Positions 26,388-35,163 of a stretch of DNA of 64,000 bases are shown here, piece after piece. Every line of letters starts with the position of its first letter. Position 1 is the first letter of the stretch. A program made the translations under genes and the position numbers. This DNA is from an uncultured Lachnospiraceae bacterium (lineage in GTDB: Bacteria; Bacillota; Clostridia; Lachnospirales; Lachnospiraceae): NCBI GenBank assembly GCA_910579505.1, contig CAJTTZ010000003.1:248001-312000 (forward strand), given 5' to 3'. The notes under the pieces are model-generated. The model ran no database searches and had not been told where the DNA came from. It saw only the letters and a list, made by a program, of their open reading frames with translations.

Positions 26388-27302
26388 TTACTTTTCAATG
26401 CCAAGCAGGGTCAGGATCAGCGCCATCCGAACATAGACACCGTACTGTGCCTGTTTGAAGTAGACTGCGCGGGGATCGTCGTCCACCTCCACGGAAATTT
26501 CATTGACCCGGGGAAGGGGATGAAGGACCAGCATGTCCTCCCTCGCCGCGGACAGCTTCGCCTTATCCAGAATATAGAAATCTTTCAGGCGAACATAGTC
26601 CTCCTCGTTGAAGAAACGCTCTTTCTGCACCCTGGTCATGTAGAGGAGATCCAGATTCGGCATACAGTCTTCCAGACGGATGACCTCCTCGTATGGAATA
26701 TCTTTTTCCGTCAGCATATCCGTGATATAATCGGGTACTTTCAACTCTGCGGGTGAGATAAAGATGAAACGGATATCCGGGTAGCGTACCAGCGCGTTAA
26801 TCAGGGAATGTACGGTTCTGCCGAATTTCAGGTCGCCGCACAGACCTATGGTAAAGCCGCCGAGCCTTCCCTTTAGGGAACGGATGGTAAGCAGGTCGGT
26901 CAGTGTCTGGGTAGGGTGCTGGTGTCCGCCGTCCCCCGCGTTGATCACGGGAATGCCGGAGCGCTCCGCCGCTACCATGGGCGCGCCCTCCTTGGGATGG
27001 CGCATGGCGCAGATATCCGCGTAACAGGAGATGATACGGATCGTGTCGGAAACGCTCTCGCCCTTTGCGGCGGAGGAGGATCCGGCGTCGGAAAAGCCGA
27101 GAACCTGCCCGCCCAGATTCAGCATGGCGGCTTCAAAGCTCAAGCGCGTGCGGGTACTCGGTTCGTAAAAGCAGGTCGCCAGTTTTTTTCCGTCGCAGGC
27201 GTGTGCGTATTTCGCGGGATCTTTCTCGATCCTGTTTGCCAGATCAAAGAGCCTGTCCAGCTCTTCTACGGAAAAATCAAGCGGATTCATTAAATGTCTC
27301 AT
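26388..27302 (-). CDS. pyrB: Aspartate carbamoyltransferase catalytic subunit
   Basis: The 304-residue enzyme makes N-carbamoyl-aspartate from carbamoyl phosphate and aspartate in pyrimidine synthesis. Carbamoyl-phosphate motif PSTRTRLSFE, the INAGDGGHQHPTQTL loop and the C-terminal HPLPRVNEIS loop are intact. AAAGGAG precedes ATG 27302. The other pyr genes are not in the window. A strong terminator-like hairpin lies 32 bp upstream. Confidence 0.96.
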   Translation of the reverse strand: MRHLMNPLDFSVEELDRLFDLANRIEKDPAKYAHACDGKKLATCFYEPSTRTRLSFEAAMLNLGGQVLGFSDAGSSSAAKGESVSDTIRIISCYADICAMRHPKEGAPMVAAERSGIPVINAGDGGHQHPTQTLTDLLTIRSLKGRLGGFTIGLCGDLKFGRTVHSLINALVRYPDIRFIFISPAELKVPDYITDMLTEKDIPYEEVIRLEDCMPNLDLLYMTRVQKERFFNEEDYVRLKDFYILDKAKLSAAREDMLVLHPLPRVNEISVEVDDDPRAVYFKQAQYGVYVRMALILTLLGIEK

Positions 27303-27333
27303 AAAGATGCGTCACTCCTTTGCAGTATGGTCG

Positions 27334-27368
27334 AAAAAAATAGAAGAGATAATTCTCTTCTATTTTTT
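27334..27368 (-). terminator. Rho-independent terminator between nitroreductase and pyrB, possible attenuator
   Basis: TAGAAGAGA/TCTCTTCTA (27341-27349, 27354-27362) with a TAAT loop is flanked by A7 and T6, so it can terminate on either strand. On the minus strand it follows the nitroreductase stop and comes just before pyrB. No promoter is visible between it and pyrB. Confidence 0.8.
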
Positions 27369-27371
27369 CGT

Positions 27372-27914
27372 TTATGACATATAAGTTAATAATTCTTCCA
27401 CGGGTTTCCGTCTGGGAGCTACAGGCGTCTCATCTGGATAGCCAATCGGAATGAGGGCAACCAGCTCTCTGTCTTCAGGAAGCTGTAAGAGGGACTCTGC
27501 CTCGCTCTGGTCAAAAAGACCGAGGATCACGGAACCAAGCCCCTGTTCGTATGCCGCGAGGCAGAGGCTCTGGGATGCGATACCGGCGTCGTACATCTGC
27601 CAGCCGTCGCCGCGGGGAGTGCTGAAAGATCCGTCGCGCTCAAAACCGCTGCGGTTTTTGATAATGGTAACAGCCATCAGTACGGGAGCTGCCGCAATGA
27701 TATCTCCGTTGGGGGGATACATGGTGGTGCACTCTCTGGCTATCTTTTCCTTTAATGCGCCCTCTACGGCTATGTAGCGGGTGATCTGTGTGTGCTTCCA
27801 GCTCGGCGAGTAGGAAGCGGTTTCGACGATCCCTGCTAAAAGTTCGTGGGAAACGGCGTCTGCCTTGAATTTCCGTATACTTCTACGTCCTACGATACAA
27901 TCTTTAGCGGTCAT
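27372..27914 (-). CDS. Nitroreductase family protein
   Basis: The 180-residue FMN-dependent oxidoreductase-like protein opens with IVGRRSIRKFKADAV, has the ASYSPSWKHTQITRYIAV active-site strand and the glycine-rich ALIPIGYPDE end. Typical members reduce nitro compounds or quinones with NAD(P)H; the physiological substrate is not known. An AAGGAGGACG stretch precedes ATG 27914. It appears to be transcribed toward pyrB. Confidence 0.88.
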   Translation of the reverse strand: MTAKDCIVGRRSIRKFKADAVSHELLAGIVETASYSPSWKHTQITRYIAVEGALKEKIARECTTMYPPNGDIIAAAPVLMAVTIIKNRSGFERDGSFSTPRGDGWQMYDAGIASQSLCLAAYEQGLGSVILGLFDQSEAESLLQLPEDRELVALIPIGYPDETPVAPRRKPVEELLTYMS

Positions 27915-28030
27915 GCAGCGTCCTCCTTATGATGTGGTGTGGTTACTATTTTCTTGCTATATTTTGTATATCATAGCACAAAGAAAAGGGGGACGCAAGT
28001 GGGATAAAAGGACGAGATCCAATGTGAAGA

Positions 28031-28059
28031 TTGTGAAATAGAGGGGAATGTGGTACACT
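28031..28059 (+). promoter_or_regulatory. Promoter of PH-domain gene
   Basis: TTGTGA (28031-28036) and TACACT (28054-28059) with a 17-bp spacer. Confidence 0.5.
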
Positions 28060-28111
28060 AAACGTAAAGTGAAAAGAAGATATGTGATTCTAAAAAGAGG
28101 AGAAAAGAAGC

Positions 28112-28531
28112 ATGGAAGAAAACAGAGAGGAAATGCGGGATATAGAGGAAAAGGAAGATGCGCGGGAGTACGTGGAGCGCAAGCGGTGGCTGTTTTTGGG
28201 GCTGCCGTTTACCTTTACGAAGTATACGGTGAACGAGCGTGTGATTACCATTAACGCAGGGCTGCTCAACACGACAGAAAACGACTGTTATTTATATAAG
28301 GTGCAGGACGTGGAGCTAAAGACGAGTCTGGTGGAGCGGATTTTCGGACTTGGCACGGTGGCATGCTATACGGGGGACAATACGCATCCCCAGCTATATC
28401 TTTCACATATCAAGCACGCCAAAGAGGTCAAGGACTATATTCTGCATGCTTCCGAAGTTGCGCGGAGAAAGAGGCGTACGCTCAATACTTTGAATATTGA
28501 CGCGGATGACATTGATATGGATGCCGATTAA
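28112..28531 (+). CDS. PH domain-containing protein (YdbS-like)
   Basis: The 139-residue protein has an acidic N-terminus and a bacterial PH-like domain (bPH_2): FTFTKYTVNERVITINAGLLNTTENDCYLYKVQDVELKTSLVERIFG. It lacks membrane segments, unlike YdbS. AAAGAGGAG precedes ATG 28112. Its TAA stop shares TTAA with the convergent gene, a 4-bp overlap. Function unknown. Confidence 0.75.
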   Translation: MEENREEMRDIEEKEDAREYVERKRWLFLGLPFTFTKYTVNERVITINAGLLNTTENDCYLYKVQDVELKTSLVERIFGLGTVACYTGDNTHPQLYLSHIKHAKEVKDYILHASEVARRKRRTLNTLNIDADDIDMDAD

Positions 28532-28956
28532 TGGCGGTTTGGTCTGTCCGGGCGCAGGGAGGGATCGTTTTCCCGAAGGAGCCGTTCAAAGAGAAGACCT
28601 GTGACAAACCAGCAGGGGGCGAAGTCGAGGCGGATTACTTTTGCCAGGTTCCAGCGGGAACGCTCATAGTTCCACGGACAGAGTTCGCGGCGGTTCAGCC
28701 ATATGCCGGTGAGAAACTCCCCGGTAAAGATCAGGCCCGTGTAGGTCAGTCCCCGAAACAGCAGGGAGCGGTTTTTTAACAGACGGCAGACGGGTGCGAG
28801 GAAGGCTGCCAGTCCGTATATGGGAAACATCCAGATGGAGGTTGCACCGGGCAGTGTCATTTCACGGCGTCGGAATGCGTGAAAGGCCGTAAAGGTGATT
28901 TCCAGGAACCACCCCAGCAGACCGCAGTGGATAAAGTTGTGCAAAAATTTTCTCAT
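28528..28956 (-). CDS. CmpB-like membrane protein (putative ABC transporter permease, PF06541 type)
   Basis: The 142-residue protein has about four hydrophobic spans and the motifs GWFLEITFTAFHAF, WMFPIYGLAAF and GIWLNRRELCPWNYER, which I associate with the family named putative ABC-transporter type IV/CmpB in Clostridia. The transporter name is historical and unproven. It is convergent with the PH gene and has no obvious partner. Confidence 0.7.
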   Translation of the reverse strand: MRKFLHNFIHCGLLGWFLEITFTAFHAFRRREMTLPGATSIWMFPIYGLAAFLAPVCRLLKNRSLLFRGLTYTGLIFTGEFLTGIWLNRRELCPWNYERSRWNLAKVIRLDFAPCWFVTGLLFERLLRENDPSLRPDRPNRH

Positions 28957-29054
28957 AGTGAAAGTATTGCCCTGGTCCGGCGTATTTATACAGGCCGTGA
29001 CAGGGAAGTCTGTGACCAGAGAACCAGGAAAGAAAGGGAGGAGCAGCAGGAGCC

Positions 29055-30386
29055 TTGAATTATCGTGAAGCCATGCAGTATGTAGACGAATTACGGCCTC
29101 TTGGCAGCGTTATGGGGCTGGACACCATGCGCCGGCTGTGTGCCATTCTTGGCGATCCGCAGGATCAGCTTAGGTTTGTACATATCGCCGGCACCAATGG
29201 GAAGGGTTCCACGCTTGCCTATATTTCCTCAATTATGCAGGAGGCAGGGTACCGGGTCGGCAGATATATTTCTCCTACCGTGAAGGATTACAGGGAACGG
29301 TTTCAGGTAAACGGCCGCGAAATTACGCAGTCGGGGCTTTGCAAGTATCTCGAACCGGTAAAGGCGGCGGTTGGACAGATGGTGGAGGAGGGGGCGGCAC
29401 ATCCCACTCTCTTTGAAGTGGAGACGGCTGTCGCCTTCTTATTCTTTTTGGATAAAGAATGCGATCTGGTGGTGCTGGAGACCGGCCTTGGCGGTGCGCT
29501 TGACGCAACAAACGTGGTAAATACGACGCTGGCGGCGGTTTTTGCCTCCATCAGCATGGATCATATGGATATTCTGGGGGACAGTCTCGAGGAGATTGCG
29601 CTCGCAAAATCCGGCATTATAAAGAACAAGTGTTATGCCATATCGGTAAAACAGTCCCCGGAAGTGATGAAAATTCTGAGGCAGTCCGCCTTTTTGAAAA
29701 AGGGAAAATTTCTGACGGCGGACGTATCGCGCGCGAAGAGGATTAGATACGGCGTGACGAAGCAGAGTTTTGACTACGATAAGTATAAGGACCTGACGAT
29801 CTCCATGCCCGGCCAGTTCCAGATTGAGAACGCCGTCCTGGCGGTGGAGACTGTTCTTGCGCTTGCAAGATGCGGGTATAAAGTGCCGGAAGAGAAACTG
29901 AGGCAGGGGCTATTGCAGGCGAGATGGCCGGGCCGGTTCGATGTGATTGCGAAGAGGCCGCTCTTTATTGCGGACGGCGCGCATAATGAGGACGCCGCGA
30001 AAAAATTAGCGGAAAGTATTCGTTTTTATTTTACAAACAGGAAAATAATTTATATAATGGGAATGTTACAGGACAAAGAATATGACAAAGTGATTCGGCA
30101 TACCTTTGAACTGGCGTCCCATATTATTACCGTGACGCCGCCCATTAAGGAGCGCGCCTTGACGGCGCTTGAGCTGGCGCAGGCGGCGAGGGAGTATCAC
30201 AAGGCCGTGACTGCGGCGGACAGCGTGCAGGAGGCTGTGGAAATTGCGTATCTCCTGACGGGAAAAGATAAGGATGCCGTTATCGTTGCTTTCGGCTCTC
30301 TCTCCTATCTGGGAGAACTGATGGATGTAGTCGGGCACAGAGATACGATCAGGAGAGATACCCATGGTAGATCAGACAAAAATTGA
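29055..30386 (+). CDS. folC: Folylpolyglutamate synthase/dihydrofolate synthase
   Basis: The 443-residue Mur-ligase-like enzyme adds glutamate to folates. Motifs include HIAGTNGKGSTLAYIS (P-loop), LETGLGGALDATN and the C-terminal GAHNEDAAKK and GSLSYLGEL. The start is TTG 29055, supported by a GGGAGGAG about 11 nt upstream; the next ATG, seven codons later, lacks a good site. The end overlaps folE by 23 nt. It begins the folate operon. Confidence 0.93.
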   Translation: MNYREAMQYVDELRPLGSVMGLDTMRRLCAILGDPQDQLRFVHIAGTNGKGSTLAYISSIMQEAGYRVGRYISPTVKDYRERFQVNGREITQSGLCKYLEPVKAAVGQMVEEGAAHPTLFEVETAVAFLFFLDKECDLVVLETGLGGALDATNVVNTTLAAVFASISMDHMDILGDSLEEIALAKSGIIKNKCYAISVKQSPEVMKILRQSAFLKKGKFLTADVSRAKRIRYGVTKQSFDYDKYKDLTISMPGQFQIENAVLAVETVLALARCGYKVPEEKLRQGLLQARWPGRFDVIAKRPLFIADGAHNEDAAKKLAESIRFYFTNRKIIYIMGMLQDKEYDKVIRHTFELASHIITVTPPIKERALTALELAQAAREYHKAVTAADSVQEAVEIAYLLTGKDKDAVIVAFGSLSYLGELMDVVGHRDTIRRDTHGRSDKN

Positions 30387-30951
30387 AGAGGCGGTCAGGC
30401 TGCTTTTAGAGGGCATCGGCGAGGATGTGAACAGAGAGGGTCTGCGTGAGACGCCGGACAGAATTGCCCGTATGTACGGAGAAATTTTTTCGGGAATGGA
30501 CGAGGACGCGGGAGAGCATCTGGCGAAGACGTTTGCAGTGGCGAGTAACGAGATTGTTCTGGTAAAAAATATCACCTTTTATTCTATTTGCGAGCATCAT
30601 CTGATGCCGTTTTACGGGAAGGCGCATATCGCCTATCTCCCGGACGGGAAGGTGGTGGGCTTAAGCAAGCTGGCAAGGACGGTGGAGGTCTATGCCAGAA
30701 GACCGCAGATCCAGGAGCAGATGACCATTCAGATCGTGGAGGCTGTTATGGAACACCTGAAACCGCAGGGCGCGATTGTCATGCTGGAGGCGGAACACCT
30801 CTGTATGACGATGCGGGGTGTGGAGAAGCCCGGGAGCAGGACGATGACATTGGCGTCCAGAGGATGTTTTCAGGAAGACCCGAAGTGGCAGGAACTGTTT
30901 TTCCGTATGGTCGGAGAAGACAAAGTGTATAATCAGGATTTAGCAAAGTGA
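30364..30951 (+). CDS. folE: GTP cyclohydrolase I
   Basis: The 195-residue enzyme forms 7,8-dihydroneopterin triphosphate, the first pterin step. Zinc ligands are in ICEHHLMPFYGKAHIAY and EAEHLCMTMRG, and the substrate helix is ARRPQIQEQMT. The ATG at 30364 lies within the end of folC, so translation is likely coupled. Confidence 0.96.
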   Translation: MVDQTKIEEAVRLLLEGIGEDVNREGLRETPDRIARMYGEIFSGMDEDAGEHLAKTFAVASNEIVLVKNITFYSICEHHLMPFYGKAHIAYLPDGKVVGLSKLARTVEVYARRPQIQEQMTIQIVEAVMEHLKPQGAIVMLEAEHLCMTMRGVEKPGSRTMTLASRGCFQEDPKWQELFFRMVGEDKVYNQDLAK

Positions 30952-31000
30952 AATCCTGTGGATAAGTAATCATATAATAAAGAATACGGAGGATAGGAAA

Positions 31001-31816
31001 ATGAGGATAGGACAGAGAGATTTCAGAACAAAAGGACATGCTTATGTGATGGGAATACTCAACGTAACACCCGATTCTTTTTCTGACGGAGGAAAGTATA
31101 ACGAGCTGGACCAGGCATTATATCACGTAGAACAAATGATAACAGATGGTATGGATATTGTGGATGTGGGAGGGGAGTCCACAAGACCCGGTTACACGCA
31201 GATTTCTGTGCAGGAAGAGATCGACAGGGTGACGCCGGTAATCGAAGCGATTAAATCCAGATTTAATGTACCGATTTCTCTTGACACCTATAAGTCCGAG
31301 GTGGCAAAGGCGGGTATTGCGGCGGGCGTCGATATGATTAACGATATCTGGGGGCTGAAGTATGATGAAAATATGGCGCAGGTGATCGCGGAGTCCGGGC
31401 TGCCCTGCTGTCTGGCGCATAACCGCAAGGATATGAGATACAACAACCTGATTGAGGAAATGTTCTGGGATCTGGAAGCGTCCCTGGAGATCGCGAGCAG
31501 CAAGGGCATCGCCTTTGACAAGATCATCCTGGATCCGGGTATCGGATACGGCAAGAGTTATGAGAACAATCTGGAAATTATTGATAATCTGCAGAAATTC
31601 CACTCCCTCGGGTATCCGCTTCTCCTCGGCGCGAGCCGTAAGTCTGTAGTGGGCATGGGACTGGACCTTCCGGTGAACGAGCGCGTGGAAGGGACGCTGG
31701 TAACTACGGTATACGGCGTGCAGCGCGGTGTTATGTTTGTACGTGTGCATGATGTGAAGGAGAATGCCCGCGCGGTTAAGATGACGGAGGCGATCCGGGA
31801 CGGTTACAAAAATTAA
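31001..31816 (+). CDS. folP: Dihydropteroate synthase
   Basis: The 271-residue TIM-barrel enzyme condenses pteridine with p-aminobenzoate and is the sulfonamide target. MGILNVTPDSFSDGGKY, DVGGESTRPG, DIWGL and the pterin-binding LLLGASRKSVVG are present. An AGGATAGGAAAA stretch precedes ATG 31001. Spacing to the next gene is 65 nt. Confidence 0.96.
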   Translation: MRIGQRDFRTKGHAYVMGILNVTPDSFSDGGKYNELDQALYHVEQMITDGMDIVDVGGESTRPGYTQISVQEEIDRVTPVIEAIKSRFNVPISLDTYKSEVAKAGIAAGVDMINDIWGLKYDENMAQVIAESGLPCCLAHNRKDMRYNNLIEEMFWDLEASLEIASSKGIAFDKIILDPGIGYGKSYENNLEIIDNLQKFHSLGYPLLLGASRKSVVGMGLDLPVNERVEGTLVTTVYGVQRGVMFVRVHDVKENARAVKMTEAIRDGYKN

Positions 31817-31881
31817 AGCGGCAGCAGATTAAATAACGAGTGATACATAAAAAATTTATCCGTGCAGGAAAGGAGTCCATG

Positions 31882-32727
31882 ATGGCGGACCAGATTATTG
31901 TGGAAGACTTGCAGATATACGCCTATCACGGGGTATATCAGCAGGAGAACGAAAAAGGGCAGAATTTCTATGTGAGCGCGGTTCTGGACACGGATACAAG
32001 GGCGGCGGGCATGGCGGATGACCTGGGACTGTCCACGAACTACGGCGTGGTTTGCCGTTTTCTGCACACCTTTCTCACGGAGCATACCTATAAACTGATA
32101 GAGACGGCGGCGGAGAAGGCGTCCGAGGCGCTGCTTTTGCAGTTTCCCTATGTAAGACAGGTTACCATGGAGGTAAAGAAGCCGGAGGCGCCGATCACGG
32201 TTCCTTTCGGTTCGGTTTCCGTGAAGATCACGAGAGGCTGGCGGCGGGTTTATATTGCCTGCGGCTCCAATATCGGGGATCGGCGGGCGCATTTAAGCGC
32301 GGCGGTGGACGCCCTGCTTGCAGATAAAAGGTGCAGGGTGCTGCGCGTTTCGGACTGGGTGGAGACGACGCCCTACGGCGGCGTGGAGCAGGCGGACTAT
32401 TTAAACGGTGCGCTGTCCATTGAGACCCTCTATACGCCGGAGGAGCTTCTGGAAATCCTGCAGGGGATTGAAAAGGCGGAGGCGAGAGAGCGGAAAGAGC
32501 GCTGGGGGCCGAGAACACTGGATCTGGATATACTTCTCTTTGAGGGGAAGGTGATGGACACAAAAAAGCTGACGATTCCCCATAAGGATATGCAGAACCG
32601 CGATTTTGTGCTGAAGCCGCTCGCGCAGATCGCTCCCTACGAGAGGCATCCCGTTTTCGGGAAAGCGGTGGTGGAGCTTCTGGCGGATGTGGAGCGGGAC
32701 GGAGAAAAACATGTATTATCAGAATAA
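31882..32727 (+). CDS. Fused dihydroneopterin aldolase/HPPK (FolB-FolK)
   Basis: The 281-residue protein joins a FolB aldolase (residues 1-~120: IIVEDLQIYAYHGVYQQENEKGQ, LIETAAEKAS) to FolK pyrophosphokinase (residues ~125-281: VYIACGSNIGDR, PYGGVEQADYLNGA, RKERWGPRTLDLDILLF). Thus one polypeptide performs consecutive steps before FolP. The start is ATG 31882 or 31879, with AAGGAG at 31870-31875. It completes the folC-folE-folP-folBK operon and ends at a clear terminator. Confidence 0.94.
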   Translation: MADQIIVEDLQIYAYHGVYQQENEKGQNFYVSAVLDTDTRAAGMADDLGLSTNYGVVCRFLHTFLTEHTYKLIETAAEKASEALLLQFPYVRQVTMEVKKPEAPITVPFGSVSVKITRGWRRVYIACGSNIGDRRAHLSAAVDALLADKRCRVLRVSDWVETTPYGGVEQADYLNGALSIETLYTPEELLEILQGIEKAEARERKERWGPRTLDLDILLFEGKVMDTKKLTIPHKDMQNRDFVLKPLAQIAPYERHPVFGKAVVELLADVERDGEKHVLSE

Positions 32728-32736
32728 AAAGAGAGG

Positions 32737-32762
32737 GGCTGTCCTTTGCGGACAGCCTTTTT
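32737..32762 (+). terminator. Rho-independent terminator of folate operon
   Basis: GGCTGTCC/GGACAGCC (32737-32744, 32750-32757) with loop TTTGC is followed by TTTTT. Confidence 0.9.
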
Positions 32763-32775
32763 GCAGCAGATATTC

Positions 32776-33834
32776 TTATTCCCCGCCTTTTCCCTTCAGG
32801 TTGTTATTTTTAAGCGCCGCTTCCCTTGCGGCGTCAAAGGTTGTTACATTGACAGGACCGTATGTGTAAGTCTTATATACCGGCGTGGACTCGTTGAAGG
32901 AGTTGAAGTACACATACTCAGAGGTAATATTGATGTTCTGGTACACGCCTTCGCGGACAATTTCCTGTGAGCTGCCGTCGATCAGCATCCGCTTGAGGGC
33001 CGGGGAATCGGAGGAACTGACCTGATAGTATATGTAATTGCCGTAGACATTGAACATGTCGATGCGGTCGTTGGTCAGGACTTCCACCACGTTGTTGGAT
33101 AAATTATATCGGCACAGGCGGTAGTTTTCGGCAACGTCCATGTAGTAGACGTATCCGTCCTGCACGATGGGATTCCAGATATTTCCACGCCACACTACGG
33201 AATCCCTGTCCGTGGCGACGTCGAGGGCGTGGAGGTAGTGGTCCTCCGCCGCGCCGTTGTAATAGATTTTACCGTTTACGTAGCAGTTGGGATTGATAAT
33301 CGCCTTTGCCACAGTCTGTCTTTCCTTTTTATCAATACGCACTTTGTCCAAAGAAGTGCCGATCTGTTTGTCGTACTTTTCGTAGTAGAGATAGTTGCCG
33401 CAAAGCTGCATGCTCACGATATCACAGCGGTCTAAGCCGACCACGGATTTCCCTTTCAGGTTGCTTCGGTAAATGCCGGCCATACGCACGGCGCTGCCGA
33501 TGCCGCCAGAGTCTGTGCCTCCGCTGATCTGGGCGTAGTAGAGATATTTTCCGGCCGCGTTGATGGAAGAGACGGCCCCCTCGTTAAATTTGACCAGATC
33601 CGTTTCGTCAGGATTCATGGAGTAAAGGGCGAAATTGTCGTAGGCGTTGGCAAAATATACCCGCCCGTCCATCTCACAGAAATATCCGCCGTTGTTCAGA
33701 TTTCCGGGCGTGTTCCCGACGGTAAACTCGTCGTTCATGGGAATACGGCCGCTCAGAATAACCGCTATTAATAGTATTATTAAAATAACACCCGCTACAG
33801 AAAGAATCAGGATGTTTTTTCGATTGCCTGTCAT
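32776..33834 (-). CDS. Membrane-anchored DUF5050-like propeller protein
   Basis: The 352-residue protein has one N-terminal transmembrane segment (ILILSVAGVILIILLIAVIL) and a long extracellular region of repeated strands such as DGRVYFANAYDNFALYSMN, YLYYAQ, NYLYYEK, GYVYYMD and NYIYYQVS. These repeats match the DUF5050 beta-propeller-like pattern. Ligand and role are unknown; extracellular sensing or binding is plausible. Its promoter overlaps that of pheA. Confidence 0.75.
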   Translation of the reverse strand: MTGNRKNILILSVAGVILIILLIAVILSGRIPMNDEFTVGNTPGNLNNGGYFCEMDGRVYFANAYDNFALYSMNPDETDLVKFNEGAVSSINAAGKYLYYAQISGGTDSGGIGSAVRMAGIYRSNLKGKSVVGLDRCDIVSMQLCGNYLYYEKYDKQIGTSLDKVRIDKKERQTVAKAIINPNCYVNGKIYYNGAAEDHYLHALDVATDRDSVVWRGNIWNPIVQDGYVYYMDVAENYRLCRYNLSNNVVEVLTNDRIDMFNVYGNYIYYQVSSSDSPALKRMLIDGSSQEIVREGVYQNINITSEYVYFNSFNESTPVYKTYTYGPVNVTTFDAAREAALKNNNLKGKGGE

Positions 33835-33873
33835 TGAATTTCCCTCCCCGAAAAGCGCTTTCGCAACACTACT

Positions 33874-33902
33874 ATTATATCTGGAAAGCCGCTTGCTATC
33901 AA
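33874..33902 (-). promoter_or_regulatory. Promoter of DUF5050-like gene
   Basis: On the minus strand TTGATA (33902-33897) is 17 bp from TATAAT (33879-33874). Confidence 0.7.
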
Positions 33903-33921
33903 GAACAAATTGCGGTAAACT
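33893..33921 (+). promoter_or_regulatory. Promoter of pheA
   Basis: TTGCTA (33893-33898) is 17 bp from TAAACT (33916-33921). Its -35 box overlaps the -35 of the divergent gene by 2 bp. Confidence 0.5.
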
Positions 33922-33955
33922 TTAGGAAGGAATAGGAAAGGAAAAGGACAGCAGG

Positions 33956-35083
33956 ATGGATTTATTGGAACTTCGGGGTCAGCTTGATGTGATTGACGAG
34001 AAAATCGTGGCGCTCTATGAGGAACGCATGGCAATTTCCTCTCAGGTGGCTGACTATAAGATTGAGACGGGAAAGAAGGTATTTGACAGGGCCAGAGAGG
34101 AGGAGAAGCTTAAGAAAGTGCGTTCCCTCACCCATGACCCTTTCAACGCCCACGGCGTGCAGGAACTGTTTGAACAGATTATGTCCATAAGCAGAAAGCT
34201 CCAGTATAAGAAACTGGTGGAGGCGGGGGCGCTTGGAAGGCTGCCGTTTATCGGAGTGGACAGGCTGGAGACGGAACAGGCGAGGGTGGTCTTTCAGGGG
34301 GCGGAGGGCGCTTACTCCCAGATGGCGATGCTCCGCTATTTCGGGGAACAGGTGAAGAGCTTCCATGTGGAGACTTTCCGGGACGCCATGACGGCCATAG
34401 AGGAGGGAAGCGCGGACTTTGCGGTGCTGCCCATTGAAAATTCCACGGCGGGGATTGTCAGTGAGATTTATGATCTTCTTGTGGAGTTTGAGAATTATAT
34501 TGTGGGAGAGCAGATTATAGAGATCGAACAGTGCCTGATGGGGCTGCCGGGGACAGAGCTTTCCCAGATTAAGACGGTGTATTCCCATCCGCAGTCGCTG
34601 ATGCAGAGCGCGCGGTACTTAAACGAGCATGAGGACTGGCGGCAGGTCAGTCTGAAAAACAATGCTTTTGCGGCCCGAAAGGTGAGCGAGGAGGGGGATA
34701 AAACCCAGGCGGCAATCGCCAGCGAACAGGCGGCTAAGATCTACGGTCTGGATATCTTAGAGCGGGGCGTGAACCAGTCGGAGACCAATTCCACCCGTTT
34801 TATCATTGTCACCAACCAGAAGATATTTAGGAAGGACGCGGGGAAGATCAGTATCTGCCTGGAGGTGCCCCACGAGAGCGGCTCCCTCTACCACATGCTG
34901 TCCCACTTTATTTACAATAATCTGAGTATGACAAAGATAGAGAGCCGTCCCATTGAGGACCGAAACTGGGAGTACCGTTTCTTTATTGACTTTGAGGGGA
35001 ATTTTGCGGACGGCGCGGTGAAAAACGCCCTGAGGGGACTGCGGGATGAGGCGCGCAACTTAAGAATACTCGGAAACTACTAG
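33956..35083 (+). CDS. pheA: Chorismate mutase/prephenate dehydratase (P-protein)
   Basis: The 375-residue bifunctional enzyme makes phenylpyruvate. The AroQ chorismate mutase domain (residues ~1-85, LRGQLDVIDEKIVALYEERM) is followed by the prephenate dehydratase domain (VVFQGAEGAYSQMA, VLPIENSTAGIV, NSTRFIIV) and a C-terminal ACT domain with the ESRP motif (TKIESRPIEDRNWEYRFFIDFEG), which implies phenylalanine feedback. A GGAAAAGGACAGCAGG stretch precedes ATG 33956. A repeat hairpin follows the stop. Confidence 0.96.
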   Translation: MDLLELRGQLDVIDEKIVALYEERMAISSQVADYKIETGKKVFDRAREEEKLKKVRSLTHDPFNAHGVQELFEQIMSISRKLQYKKLVEAGALGRLPFIGVDRLETEQARVVFQGAEGAYSQMAMLRYFGEQVKSFHVETFRDAMTAIEEGSADFAVLPIENSTAGIVSEIYDLLVEFENYIVGEQIIEIEQCLMGLPGTELSQIKTVYSHPQSLMQSARYLNEHEDWRQVSLKNNAFAARKVSEEGDKTQAAIASEQAAKIYGLDILERGVNQSETNSTRFIIVTNQKIFRKDAGKISICLEVPHESGSLYHMLSHFIYNNLSMTKIESRPIEDRNWEYRFFIDFEGNFADGAVKNALRGLRDEARNLRILGNY

Positions 35084-35136
35084 CGTGAGAAGTACTAAGT
35101 TTCGCATAGGAGAATGCCTGAAAAGCGGCATTCTCC
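35084..35136 (+). repeat. Intergenic hairpin repeat after pheA
   Basis: A short first module (GTGAGA-AGTACT-AAG-TTTCGCA, 35086-35106) is followed by the GGAGAATGCC/GGCATTCTCC stem (35109-35118, 35127-35136). It lies between pheA and the DUF815 gene. Confidence 0.7.
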
Positions 35137-35163
35137 GCAGGAATATCTGGAGGAAATACAACG

